A stretch of DNA of 35,443 nt, from assembly GCA_009774235.1 (NCBI GenBank), contig VSNJ01000027.1, positions 1 to 35,443 of the forward strand. Direction: 5' to 3'. How positions within the stretch are numbered: position 1 is the first letter of the stretch; every line of letters begins with the position of its first letter. The notes under the pieces were generated by a model. It was not told the DNA's origin, made no database searches, and saw only the letters and a list, made by a program, of their open reading frames with translations. The DNA is from Lachnospiraceae bacterium (GTDB lineage Bacteria; Bacillota; Clostridia; Lachnospirales; Lachnospiraceae). Position numbers and translations under genes: made by a program. Below, piece by piece: positions 15,857-24,659 of the stretch.

Positions 15857-16699
15857 ATGCAAAAGGCATATAAAAAATATTTTGCCGTGTTTGTACTTCC
15901 TACATTACTTGCATTTACAGTATTTTTTATAATTCCATTTATTATGGGTATAGTATTGTCATTCTGTAAATTTACTACAGTTACAAATGCAAGGTTCGTA
16001 GGTTTTTCAAACTATATAAGGGCATTTTCTAACGCAGATTTTATAAATGCGTTAGGGTTTACAACAAAGTTTACAATAGTATCTGTTATAACAATAAATA
16101 TAATTGCGTTTGCTATTGCATATGGTCTTACCAGGGGAATTAAAGGCACTAATTTCTTCAGGACAACATTTTTCATGCCAAACCTTATTGGTGGTATTGT
16201 ATTAGGTTATATATGGCAGCTTATGATTAATGCGGTTCTTGCAAATTTTGATGTTACAATAACAAGTGATGCAAAATATGGTTTCTGGGGCTTGGTTATA
16301 CTGATGAACTGGCAGTTAATTGGTTATATGATGATTATTTATATTGCCGCAATACAGAATATCCCAGGGGAATTAATTGAAGCAGCTAAAATTGATGGGG
16401 CAACTAAGACACAGACAATGTTTAAGGTTATTATCCCTATGGCAATGCCTTCTATAACAATCTGCCTTTTCCTGTCACTTACTAATGCATTTAAGTTATT
16501 TGACCAGAACCTGGCACTGACAGCTGGTGCACCATCAAGGAAAACAGCAGGTCTTGCGCTTGATATTTATACAACATTCTATAACAGGAATGGATGGGAA
16601 GGTGTAGGCCAGGCTAAAGCAGTTGTATTCTTTATAATTGTAGGTATAGTTTCAATGCTGCAGTTATATATCACCAGAAAGAGGGAGGTGGAAGAATAA
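15857..16699 (+). CDS. Maltodextrin-type ABC permease, MalF/MdxF-like
   Basis: The 280-residue membrane protein starts at ATG 15857 after AGGAG (15848-15852). An in-frame ATG at 15845 lacks a ribosome site, and further upstream codons lie in the GC-rich hairpin. It has six predicted helices and the EAA loop PGELIEAAKIDGATKTQTMF followed by a KVIIPMAMP end, a full match to the ATPase-docking motif of sugar permeases. It forms the transport channel with the product of the next gene. No ATPase is encoded nearby, which is usual for Firmicutes that share one MsmK/MsmX-type ATPase among many sugar importers. The stop overlaps the next ATG (TAATG), so the two are translationally coupled. Confidence 0.9.
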   Translation: MQKAYKKYFAVFVLPTLLAFTVFFIIPFIMGIVLSFCKFTTVTNARFVGFSNYIRAFSNADFINALGFTTKFTIVSVITINIIAFAIAYGLTRGIKGTNFFRTTFFMPNLIGGIVLGYIWQLMINAVLANFDVTITSDAKYGFWGLVILMNWQLIGYMMIIYIAAIQNIPGELIEAAKIDGATKTQTMFKVIIPMAMPSITICLFLSLTNAFKLFDQNLALTAGAPSRKTAGLALDIYTTFYNRNGWEGVGQAKAVVFFIIVGIVSMLQLYITRKREVEE

Positions 16700-17571
16700 T
16701 GGCAGGAAAGAAGAAAAATAATGATATGGCAGAAGGAATGGAAGTTTCAAAAACAGCCAGTATTATTATGACTATAGTATTTATTATACTGGCAGTTGTA
16801 TTCCTTTTCCCAATAGTATTAGTTTTACTTAACTCTTTTAAGAGCAAGCTCTATATTAGTGAACTTCCATTTGCTTTTCCTAATGGGGAAACTTTTGTAG
16901 GTTTGTCTAACTACATAGATGGTCTTGCGAAAACAGGATTTTTTAAAGCTGCACTTAACTCTGCAATTATCACTGTACTGTCAGTAATCTTAATTGTTGT
17001 ACTTACATCTATGACAGCATGGTGGCTTACAAGGGTAAAAAGCAAATTTTCTTCCGTATTATATTATTTATTTGTATTTGCAATGATTGTTCCATTCCAG
17101 ATGGTAATGTTTACATTGTCAAAGGTTACAGATATGTTAAACCTTGGCAATCCTATTGGAATTGTAATTGTATATGTAGGATTTGGTGCAGGCCAGGCAG
17201 TATTTATGTTTGCAGGTTTTGTAAAATCAATTCCTATCTCATTAGAAGAAGCAGCAATGCTTGATGGATGTACACCAATACAGACATTCTTTTTAGTAGT
17301 ATTTCCAATTCTTAAACCTACAGCAATTACAGTATCAATACTTAATGCAATGTGGGTATGGAATGACTACCTGCTTCCACTTCTTGTACTGAAGAGTGAT
17401 TACCAGACTATACCTATTGCGGTACAGTACCTCAAGGGTGGTTACGGCTCTGTAGATATGGGGGCAATGATGGGAATGTTAGTTCTTGCTATTGTACCAA
17501 TCGTTACAGTATATCTGCTTTGCCAGAAACATATTATCAAGGGTGTTGCAGCAGGTGCTGTCAAAGGTTAA
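16699..17571 (+). CDS. Maltodextrin-type ABC permease, MalG/MdxG-like
   Basis: The 290-residue protein has a long cytoplasmic N-terminus of about 25 residues followed by six membrane helices. The EAA loop SLEEAAMLDGCTPIQTFFLV ending in VFPILKP carries the conserved E-A-A, D-G and final proline needed to contact the ATPase. The end, KHIIKGVAAGAVKG, is the typical C-terminus of MalG-class permeases. It overlaps the mdxF-like gene by one base and uses GGAGGTGG in that gene's end as ribosome site. With that partner and the binding lipoprotein it makes a malto-oligosaccharide importer, energised by a shared ATPase encoded elsewhere. Confidence 0.9.
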   Translation: MAGKKKNNDMAEGMEVSKTASIIMTIVFIILAVVFLFPIVLVLLNSFKSKLYISELPFAFPNGETFVGLSNYIDGLAKTGFFKAALNSAIITVLSVILIVVLTSMTAWWLTRVKSKFSSVLYYLFVFAMIVPFQMVMFTLSKVTDMLNLGNPIGIVIVYVGFGAGQAVFMFAGFVKSIPISLEEAAMLDGCTPIQTFFLVVFPILKPTAITVSILNAMWVWNDYLLPLLVLKSDYQTIPIAVQYLKGGYGSVDMGAMMGMLVLAIVPIVTVYLLCQKHIIKGVAAGAVKG

Positions 17572-17598
17572 GCTGTAATCCCATATTGGAGGATTTTT

Positions 17599-19089
17599 AT
17601 GAGAGAATGTGGTATTTTATTACCTGTATCCGCATTGCCTTCAAAGTATGGTATAGGCTGTTTCTCGCATGAAGCATATGAGTTTGTAGACCAGTTAAAA
17701 AAAGCAGGACAGGGCTGTTGGCAGATATTGCCACTTGGCCCTACCGGCTATGGGGATTCCCCATACCAGTCATTTTCTTCTTATGCTGGTAATCCATATT
17801 TTATTGACCTGGAGACACTCACAAGCGAAGGGTTAATTACAGAAAAAGACTGTAACTCACTGGACTACGGGCAGGCAGAAGACCATGTTGACTATGGCAT
17901 GCTGTATACTGCAAGAGCGGTTATTTTAAGAAAAGCATTTAATAATTTTAAAGGTGGCGCAGATTATAAGGCATTTATTGAAGAAAATGCTTTATGGCTT
18001 GATGACTACTGCCTGTATATGGCAATTAAAATGGAAAATAACGGTGAAAGCTGGATTAACTGGCCTTTAGAATACCGTAACAGGGATGAAGAGGCAATTT
18101 ACAGGGCAAAGAAGGAGCTTGCAGGTGAAATAGACTTTTATAAGTTCCAGCAGTTCCAGTTTTATAAACAGTGGAACAAGCTCCATAAATATGCTAATGA
18201 TAATGGAATAAAAATAATTGGTGATATCCCTATTTATGTTGCACTGGACAGTTCTGATACATGGGCGCATCCAGAACTTTACCAGTTTGACAGTGATAAT
18301 ATCCCAACGGCAGTTTCAGGCTGCCCTCCAGACGGGTTTTCAAAGACAGGACAGCTCTGGGGAAGCCCACTGTATAATTGGGAATACCATAAGAAAACTG
18401 GTTATAAATGGTGGACAGACAGGATTGCATATTGTTTTAAACTTTATGATACAGTAAGGATTGACCATTTCCGTGGATTTGATGAATATTATTCTATTCC
18501 TTATGGCGATAAGGATGCAGTGAACGGGACATGGATGCCAGGACCTGGCAAGGAGCTGTTTGAAACCTTAGAAAAGGAACTTGGGCATCTTGATATAATT
18601 GCAGAAGACCTTGGATTTGTAACAGATTCTGTAAAAGAACTTTTACAAAGCACTGGATTTCCAGGTATGAAGGTATTACAGCTTGCATTTGACCCAAGGG
18701 AATCTTCTAATTACCTTCCATATACACACACAAGCAATAGTGTTGTATATACTGGTACACATGATAATAATACAACACGTGGATGGTATAATGATATTGA
18801 TGAGGAATGTAAAATATTTATACGGGATTACTTTAACAAGACAGATATAAATGAAGAAAATATTTCATGGAATATGGTTTCACTTGCAATGTCAAGTGTT
18901 GCGGACCTCTGCATAATACCAATGCAGGATTATCTTAACCTTGGCAGCAATGCAAGAATTAATACACCTTCTGTACTAGGGAATAATTGGGAGTGGAGAT
19001 TGACAAAAAATTCTGTTGGTGATAGGATTTTAAACAGGATTAGGAATCTGGCTGTAATATACGGCAGGATAATTGAAACAGGATTATAA
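17599..19089 (+). CDS. malQ: 4-alpha-glucanotransferase (amylomaltase, GH77)
   Basis: The 496-residue cytosolic enzyme starts at ATG 17599 behind GGAGGA and has the usual bacterial amylomaltase length. It opens with GILLPVSALPSKYGIG and WQILPLGPTGYGDSPYQSF, signatures of GH77. Catalytic residues are visible: nucleophile D289 in VRIDHFRGF, acid/base E336 in IIAEDLGFVT, and transition-state stabiliser D389 in GTHDNNTTRGW. It transfers glucan segments between malto-oligosaccharides, releasing glucose and making longer chains for phosphorylase. It is the fourth gene of the operon, 27 bases after the MalG-like gene and just before an intrinsic terminator, so transport and first intracellular step are co-regulated. 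No malP phosphorylase gene is in the window. Confidence 0.97.
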   Translation: MRECGILLPVSALPSKYGIGCFSHEAYEFVDQLKKAGQGCWQILPLGPTGYGDSPYQSFSSYAGNPYFIDLETLTSEGLITEKDCNSLDYGQAEDHVDYGMLYTARAVILRKAFNNFKGGADYKAFIEENALWLDDYCLYMAIKMENNGESWINWPLEYRNRDEEAIYRAKKELAGEIDFYKFQQFQFYKQWNKLHKYANDNGIKIIGDIPIYVALDSSDTWAHPELYQFDSDNIPTAVSGCPPDGFSKTGQLWGSPLYNWEYHKKTGYKWWTDRIAYCFKLYDTVRIDHFRGFDEYYSIPYGDKDAVNGTWMPGPGKELFETLEKELGHLDIIAEDLGFVTDSVKELLQSTGFPGMKVLQLAFDPRESSNYLPYTHTSNSVVYTGTHDNNTTRGWYNDIDEECKIFIRDYFNKTDINEENISWNMVSLAMSSVADLCIIPMQDYLNLGSNARINTPSVLGNNWEWRLTKNSVGDRILNRIRNLAVIYGRIIETGL

Positions 19090-19112
19090 ATCTAAAAGAT
19101 AAAAAATAAGTC

Positions 19113-19148
19113 AGAAGACTGTCCATATATATGGGCAGTTTTCTTTTC
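19113..19148 (+). terminator. Intrinsic terminator of the maltodextrin operon
   Basis: Arms AGAAGACTGTCCAT (19113-19126) and ATGGGCAGTTTTCT (19131-19144) pair around a four-base ATAT loop and are followed by TTTTC. It lies 24 bases after the malQ stop. Confidence 0.85.
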
Positions 19149-19249
19149 GCCAAAATCATAAATAACGCAAAATTGGCCGTGGCAGTGCAGAAAGAAGACT
19201 TCTGCATAAAGGCTTCTAGTTTAAAAAGCAGTAAGGAAATGGGGATAAT

Positions 19250-20299
19250 ATGGAAACAATAAAAGATATAGCAAAAGTATGCGGGGTAGGAGTAAGTACA
19301 GTTTCACGTGCTATTAACAACCATCCAGACATTAATCCAGAAACAAAAGAAATGATATTGCAGGTAATAAAGGAACATAATTATATTCCAAATAACAGCG
19401 CAAGGAATCTGAAGCGTACAAAATCAAAGTCGGTTGCTGTACTTATAAAGGGTATATCTAACCCATTTTTCAGCAGGATGATAGAAATTATTGAAAAAGA
19501 AACACAACAGAAGAAGTATACTTTTATATTACAGCGTGTAGAAGAAAATGAAGATGAATTAAATGTAGCATTACAGCTTGCCAATGAAAAGAAGCTTAAA
19601 GGTATTATTTTCCTTGGCGGTATGGTAACACATTCTGAGGATAAAACCAGACAGCTTGATGTGCCTTTTGTGCTTAGTACATCTGGGTATCTTGCAGGAA
19701 AGGGAAAAGATGGCAAGTGGAATGGGAATGCGGAATGGTCTTTTGTTACAGTAGATGATTATGGGGAAAGTTATAAAATAGCAGATTATTTATGCCATCT
19801 TGGACATAAAAAAATAGCGATACTTGCCGCAGGTATAGATGATTACAGTATTGGGAAGCTGCGGTATGAAGGGTACAGGCAGGCACTTATAGACAATGGG
19901 ATAGAACCAGCCAGCCAGCTTGTATGCCATATGGATGGAGATACTGATAATTATTCGATACAGACAGGATACCGGCTTATGAAGAAGCTTTTAAACAGGA
20001 CACAGGATTTTACTGCTGTGTATGCAATAGCAGATAGTATGGCAATCGGTGCATGCAGGGCACTTGCTGAAGCAGGAAAGAAAATTCCTGAGGACTATTC
20101 GGTTGCGGGGTTTGACGGACTGGAGATAGGTGAATATTATAACCCTTCACTTACAACAATACGCCAGCCTGTAGAAGAAATTGCAAAGGAAACAGTAGAT
20201 TTATTGTTCCATATAATACAAAAAAATGGAGGTAATAAACAGATAGTTCTTCCAGGGGAACTTGTAATCAGGGAATCAACAAAGGAAATAAAGTCTTAA
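19250..20299 (+). CDS. LacI-family transcriptional regulator, probable MalR of the maltodextrin operon
   Basis: The 349-residue protein starts at ATG 19250. The N-terminal helix-turn-helix METIKDIAKVCGVGVSTVSR and the hinge region around residues 45-58 (YIPNNSARNLKR) are standard LacI. The effector domain follows: SVAVLIKGISNPFFSRMIEI, HLGHKKIAILAAG, AIADSMAIGACRALAEAGKK, SVAGFDGLEIGEYYNPSLTT, and a normal end VIRESTKE. It lacks the HPr-Ser-P contact context that would mark it as CcpA, and it lies directly after the maltodextrin operon, so it most likely binds the inverted repeat at 14351-14376 and is released by a malto-oligosaccharide. It has its own transcription unit after the terminator. 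The site-regulator match is inferred from position and operator type. Confidence 0.9.
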   Translation: METIKDIAKVCGVGVSTVSRAINNHPDINPETKEMILQVIKEHNYIPNNSARNLKRTKSKSVAVLIKGISNPFFSRMIEIIEKETQQKKYTFILQRVEENEDELNVALQLANEKKLKGIIFLGGMVTHSEDKTRQLDVPFVLSTSGYLAGKGKDGKWNGNAEWSFVTVDDYGESYKIADYLCHLGHKKIAILAAGIDDYSIGKLRYEGYRQALIDNGIEPASQLVCHMDGDTDNYSIQTGYRLMKKLLNRTQDFTAVYAIADSMAIGACRALAEAGKKIPEDYSVAGFDGLEIGEYYNPSLTTIRQPVEEIAKETVDLLFHIIQKNGGNKQIVLPGELVIRESTKEIKS

Positions 20300-20310
20300 T
20301 TTTTATATTG

Positions 20311-20330
20311 GACATATGGCAATATAACGC
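20311..20330 (+). repeat. Second copy of a 20-base dispersed repeat
   Basis: ACATATGGCAATATAACGCA is identical to 14104-14123, and the preceding TTTTTATA tract is also similar in both places. Each copy lies within about 25 bases after a gene. The inverted arm present in the first copy is only weakly kept here (GCCATAT near 20407). Confidence 0.55.
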
Positions 20331-20511
20331 ATGTTCCATATTCTGGTTAAAATTATTCCATCCAAGTGCAAGCGGCTGCTGGTGGTAAAATTTTGGAATT
20401 GCCATAGCCATATAATTTGTAGATTAAAAAATAAATATGTGGATTATTTGTGTAGAATAGTATACAATGTACGGATAGAATATTTTTATAGATTAAGAAA
20501 GGGCTGATAAA

Positions 20512-21330
20512 ATGTACTATTTTACAGATGACTGTATGACAGGTATTAATATTGTTGATAATGAACACCGCCAGCTTTTTGAAACAATTAACAGGATTTC
20601 AGTGGTTATTGCGGATTTAAACAGGCCTGTGGAAGAAACTATGCAGTCAGCCAGGAAACTTATGGCGGATTTAAAAGATTATGCGGCAACACATTTTGCA
20701 CATGAAGAAAATTATATGAGGGAGATACATGACCCTGAACTGTTGCGCCAGATAAAGGAACATGCAGAATTTACTGCAAAGGTAAATAGTGTTGATTTGG
20801 AAAATATAAATGCCAGTAAAGGGGCAAGAATTTTGCATGATATGATGGAATATCTGTCTTTGTGGCTGTACAGACATATTTTGTCAAGTGATACCCTGAT
20901 AGGGAAAATGAAAATAGTACATAATAATCCTGTACTGCTTAAGTTTACTAAAGAGTATTATACAGGCATAGATGTTATAGATAAAGAACACAGCCGTCTG
21001 TTTGATATATTGTCTGATTTAAATGCACTTAACCAGAAAGATTATGTATATGATAAATATGATGCAATTATAGATATAGTGGAAGAACTTAAAGATTATA
21101 CAGTAAAGCATTTCCAAGATGAAGAACGCTATATGAAGAGCATTAATTATGAGGGACTGGCAGTCCAGCAGAGTGTGCACCAGTCGTTTGTTAAAAAGAT
21201 AGAAGAGATTAACTTTGAAGATATGGATAAAAACCAGCAGGAATATATTAATGTCCTGGTTGATTTTCTTGCTAACTGGCTGATAAACCATATTATGAAG
21301 ATGGACCAGAAGATACCAGCAGAGGATTAA
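20512..21330 (+). CDS. Tandem two-domain hemerythrin-like protein
   Basis: The 272-residue cytosolic protein has two bacteriohemerythrin domains in series. Domain 1 (1 to about 132) shows H19 in NEHRQLF, H61 and E65 in HFAHEENYM, H84 in KEHAEF, and H122 and D127 in WLYRHILSSD. Domain 2 (about 142-272) shows H160, H200, E204, H223, H260 and D265 in the same contexts. These are ligands of the di-iron O2-binding site. The usual H-x-x-x-H pair before the H84/H223 position is Q80/H84 and Q219/H223 here, so one iron ligand is replaced by glutamine in both domains. Likely roles are oxygen or NO binding, sensing, or iron storage in an anaerobe. No output domain is fused. The start ATG 20512 follows GGGCTGATAAA, a weak ribosome site. 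Confidence 0.92.
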   Translation: MYYFTDDCMTGINIVDNEHRQLFETINRISVVIADLNRPVEETMQSARKLMADLKDYAATHFAHEENYMREIHDPELLRQIKEHAEFTAKVNSVDLENINASKGARILHDMMEYLSLWLYRHILSSDTLIGKMKIVHNNPVLLKFTKEYYTGIDVIDKEHSRLFDILSDLNALNQKDYVYDKYDAIIDIVEELKDYTVKHFQDEERYMKSINYEGLAVQQSVHQSFVKKIEEINFEDMDKNQQEYINVLVDFLANWLINHIMKMDQKIPAED

Positions 21331-21400
21331 AGCAGGTTACAATACACTTTTTATTGTTTAGTAAAATGTATAAATTGTAAATATGAAAGGAGAAAATAAT

Positions 21401-21799
21401 ATGAAAGTTGCAGTTACTTATGAAAATGGAAATGTATTCCAGCATTTTGGACATACAGAACAGTTTAAGGTTTATGATATCGAAGATGGCAAGGTGGCCA
21501 ATGAGCAGATTGTGGATACAGGTGAAAGCGGGCATGGAGCCCTTGCAGGCTTACTTGCCGGGATAAAAGCAGATATTTTAATCTGCGGTGGTATTGGAAA
21601 TGGTGCAAAGATAGCACTTGAAGAAGCTGGAATAAAGCTTTATGGTGGTGTTACAGGAGAGGCAGACAGTGCAGTAAAAGCATTTCTGGAAGGAAAACTT
21701 AGTTATAATCCTGATATACAGTGCAGCCATCATAATGGCCACCATCATGGAGAGGGTTGTGGTGAAGACAAACACGGATGTAGTGGCAACGGGCATTAA
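21401..21799 (+). CDS. NifX/NifB C-terminal-like protein (dinitrogenase Fe-Mo cofactor biosynthesis family) with metal-binding tail
   Basis: The 132-residue protein starts at ATG 21401 behind AAAGGAG; an in-frame ATG at 21383 overlaps that site. MKVAVTYENGNVFQHFGHTE and ADILICGGIGNGAKIALEEAG followed by GVTGEADSAVKAFLEGKL are the full NifX/NafY fold, which in nitrogen fixers binds the cofactor precursor. The last 27 residues form a His/Cys-rich tail (7 His, 3 Cys: SHHNGHHHGEGCGEDKHGC) that should bind metal. No nif genes are nearby, and small stand-alone members are common in anaerobes, where they probably handle Fe-S or Mo clusters. It follows the hemerythrin gene by 70 bases, so both may serve iron or redox handling. 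Confidence 0.9.
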   Translation: MKVAVTYENGNVFQHFGHTEQFKVYDIEDGKVANEQIVDTGESGHGALAGLLAGIKADILICGGIGNGAKIALEEAGIKLYGGVTGEADSAVKAFLEGKLSYNPDIQCSHHNGHHHGEGCGEDKHGCSGNGH

Positions 21800-22197
21800 T
21801 CCAAGAATGTCCAAGATTCTTATTAAATAAAAGGGCTGCGGCATTAAGAAAAACTATAACAATATATAACGGATATTAATTTTAACAGATGCCATATATT
21901 GTATGTTTTATGCTTAGTGCGGCAGTCCTTTTATATTTAATCTATGGATAAAAACTGTTTTGGTACAGATAGCTTTATGTGTAAAGAAATTGTAAGAATA
22001 TCTTAAAAACTTTTTAATGGTATATCAGGATATTTAGTATTATAATAGTTAATGCAATAAAAACTTATGTGCAGCCCTATAAAATACGTTAATTCAAGTT
22101 ACTGTACAAGTATTTTTGTGGGAAAATGTGAAGAAAGCTGTGATTTTTCTGTACCATAAGTATGCAAATGTTATAAGGAGCAGGGGAGAAAGAAAGT
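21800..22197. other. Intergenic region with hairpins, no gene
   Basis: A short hairpin (AAGAAT 21803-21808, ATTCTT 21816-21821) lies directly after the NifX-like gene. The long imperfect palindrome at 21829-21932 follows. From 21935 to 22197 I see only AT-rich DNA: a TATAAT at 22041-22046 lacks a good -35 partner, and the ribosome site before ATG 22198 is in AGCAGGGGAGAAAG. Confidence 0.55.
21829..21932 (+). terminator. Long imperfect hairpin, possible terminator or structured RNA
   Basis: Arm AAAAGGGCTGCGGCATTAAG (21829-21848) pairs with CTTAGTGCGGCAGTCCTTTT (21913-21932) with two wobbles and one mismatch. Inside, AAAACTATAACAATATA and TATATTGTATGTTTT continue the pairing, so almost the entire 104 bases can fold as one hairpin. 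T-runs follow the 3' arm. Confidence 0.5.
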
Positions 22198-24507
22198 ATG
22201 GTAAAAAGTAATAATAGAAAGTTTTCTATAGTATCACTGGCATTATTTGTAGTGGTGTTGTTATTTGCGTCATGTGGTAAAGGTGACGGAAAAAGTTCTG
22301 GTAAAGATAGCACACCAGAGTACATATATGAGTCAAAGTTTAATGACCTGGGCACTGTAGGAGTTGATTATGTAAGCCAGTCATGTATAAAAGATGGCAA
22401 TATTTATATGACTGGCTCCCATTATGAATATAATGAAAAAAAACAGTCTGGTAAATCTATAAATTATCTTATGAAAGGTTCTGTTGATAGCAAAAATATT
22501 GATATGGCTGAGATTAAAGGGCTTAAGGAAAATGAAACACCAAGTACATTATTTATGGATGAAGAGGGCAATATTTATATGTTGTCTTCCGTTTATAATT
22601 ATAATGAAAAAACAGGTGCAAGCAATACAAAATATTATATGGCAGAACTAGCAGAAGATGGAAGTTTATCTGGACATGTGGAGCTAAAGCCTGGGCTTAA
22701 GAAAAATGAAGAACTGTATTTAGGAGGTACTGCGGTTTATGAAGATGAAAAACTAATAACATTTTCAGACCAGAAGATTTATATTTTTAATAAAGATGGT
22801 TCACTGGCAAAAACAGCTGAATCAGATAATTATATTGATAGTATTTTTACAGCAAATAATGGTAAAATCTATATTATGAATTATAATGGGATTTGTGGGC
22901 TTGATACAGATACTGGTAATTTTGGAGAAACCATTGATTTAGGAGACCGTATTATATACAATATCAAGAATGTAAAACAAGGCAAAGATGGAATTGTGTA
23001 TTTGAATAATGATGATGGCTTATATGAATGTGACCTAAGTAAAAATAAACTTGAGCTTTTATTTAACTGGATAAATGTTGATATTAACAGCAATAATATA
23101 TTAGATTTCCAGATGATGGAAGATGGGAGTTTAATTGTTTTAAGCACTTTATCTAATTATGATGATTCTGGAAAAGGTGGTTCTACTTCAAGTGTTGAAA
23201 TAGCAAGTGTTAATAAAAAGAAATATAGTGAGGCAAGACAAAAGAAAAGGCTTACACTGGCAGCAAGTTATATAAGCCAGCCATTAAAAGAGGAAATTTT
23301 AAAATATAATAAAGGCAGTGAAGATTACCATATAGAAATAAAAAGCTATAATACATATGAAGACCCGCAGAAGCAGATGAACCTTGATATAATATCAGGT
23401 GATATACCAGATATTATAGAATTAAGTGGGTTATCTAAATCTATGTATATTAAAAAGGGGATGCTTGCTGACTTATATCCTTTTATTGAAAAAGATGGTG
23501 AAATTAAAAAAGAGGATTTTGTAGACTCTGTAATAAATACTATTGAACATAATGGCAAACTGTACTATATGCCAACCTCATTTGCGGTAAATGTTCTTAT
23601 AGGTTCTAAAAAGGTTTTTGGTGATATGGAAAGCTGGACATATGAAGAAATGGAAGAAAAATATAAAAGCATGCCCAAAAACGGGGTATTTATGCAGGAT
23701 ATGACAAGAGAATGGTTTATGTATAATATGCTTGGTTCACAGATGAAAGATTTTATTGATTTTGAAACAGGTGAAGTTAATCTTGATTCTGAAGAGTTTA
23801 TAAATATGCTTGAATTTTCAAAAAATTTCCAGACAAGTGACCAATATATGAAGGAACGTGAAGCAAATGGATGGCAGAATGAAAGCAAGGTTGAACTTAT
23901 AAATAGCGGCAGGTTGTTATTAAGTGAGATGTTTTTGTATGATTTTTCAGATATCCAGATTAATGAAAAATTATATAAGAAACAGGGTGGTTATACTGTA
24001 ATCAGCCAGCCTTCTAAAGATAAGAATAATAAACTGGCAATGGGCAGCGGAGATGCATGCCTGGCTATTTCAGAGAAATGTAATGATAAAGATGGTGCCT
24101 GGAAATTCCTGCGTGGTATTTTTACATATGAATACCAGAAAAAGATATCTGATAATTATGGTTTCCCTGTAAGAAAGGATGTTTTGGAGAAGAAAATTGA
24201 GTATGCTATGGCAACTAAGGCATATAAAGATGATGATGGTACACAGGTAACACCTATAACAGATAGTACATATTCAATGGATGATTTTACAGTAGAATTG
24301 AAGCCATATACAAAAGCCCATATGGATTTGTTCCGTTCTATTGTTGACAGGATTGGAAAAGAAAATAATTATGATACATATTTTAATGATATCTCCGAAA
24401 TAATTAATGAAGAATCAAAAGCATTTTTTGCAGGTGATAAGACTGCAGAAGAAACAGCAAAAATCCTGCAGAGCAGGGTGAAAATTTATGTCAGTGAAAA
24501 TTCTTAA
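22198..24507 (+). CDS. Beta-propeller/solute-binding fusion lipoprotein, copy 1
   Basis: The 769-residue lipoprotein starts at ATG 22198. It has a short signal peptide with lipobox FASC (C26). Residues about 45-350 hold repeated beta-strand units of the kind DGNIYMTGSHYEY, EEGNIYMLSSVYNYNEK, NGKIYIMNYNG and DGIVYLNNDDGLYEC, consistent with a beta-propeller. From about 355 a family 1 extracellular solute-binding domain begins: KRLTLAASYISQPLKEEILK, then a KQMNLDIISGDIPDIIELSG motif, GMLADLYPFIEKDGEI and NGKLYYMPTSFAVN. It ends with KIYVSENS, identical to its neighbour's end. The domain order in one lipoprotein is unusual for an importer receptor. It is the first gene of a block with a paralogue, two permeases, a membrane-fusion protein and a MacB-like protein. 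It probably binds a sugar or peptide outside the membrane; the ligand is unknown. Confidence 0.85.
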   Translation: MVKSNNRKFSIVSLALFVVVLLFASCGKGDGKSSGKDSTPEYIYESKFNDLGTVGVDYVSQSCIKDGNIYMTGSHYEYNEKKQSGKSINYLMKGSVDSKNIDMAEIKGLKENETPSTLFMDEEGNIYMLSSVYNYNEKTGASNTKYYMAELAEDGSLSGHVELKPGLKKNEELYLGGTAVYEDEKLITFSDQKIYIFNKDGSLAKTAESDNYIDSIFTANNGKIYIMNYNGICGLDTDTGNFGETIDLGDRIIYNIKNVKQGKDGIVYLNNDDGLYECDLSKNKLELLFNWINVDINSNNILDFQMMEDGSLIVLSTLSNYDDSGKGGSTSSVEIASVNKKKYSEARQKKRLTLAASYISQPLKEEILKYNKGSEDYHIEIKSYNTYEDPQKQMNLDIISGDIPDIIELSGLSKSMYIKKGMLADLYPFIEKDGEIKKEDFVDSVINTIEHNGKLYYMPTSFAVNVLIGSKKVFGDMESWTYEEMEEKYKSMPKNGVFMQDMTREWFMYNMLGSQMKDFIDFETGEVNLDSEEFINMLEFSKNFQTSDQYMKEREANGWQNESKVELINSGRLLLSEMFLYDFSDIQINEKLYKKQGGYTVISQPSKDKNNKLAMGSGDACLAISEKCNDKDGAWKFLRGIFTYEYQKKISDNYGFPVRKDVLEKKIEYAMATKAYKDDDGTQVTPITDSTYSMDDFTVELKPYTKAHMDLFRSIVDRIGKENNYDTYFNDISEIINEESKAFFAGDKTAEETAKILQSRVKIYVSENS

Positions 24508-24659
24508 TATACAGGATAATTTAAGTATATCAGATAAAGAACAAGTTTATGGTATATAATTGCAGATGGGATATTATGAAGTTCCTGACAGTGGAAAAAT
24601 TATAAAAAAAGAAGAAATTGAACAGTTAGATTTTACAAATAGCAGGAGTGAAGAAAAGT

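Noticed and set aside
22014..22046. Promoter for the lipoprotein block around TATAAT 22041
   Set aside because: The best -35 candidates are 18-21 bases away with poor sequence, so the call is not supported.
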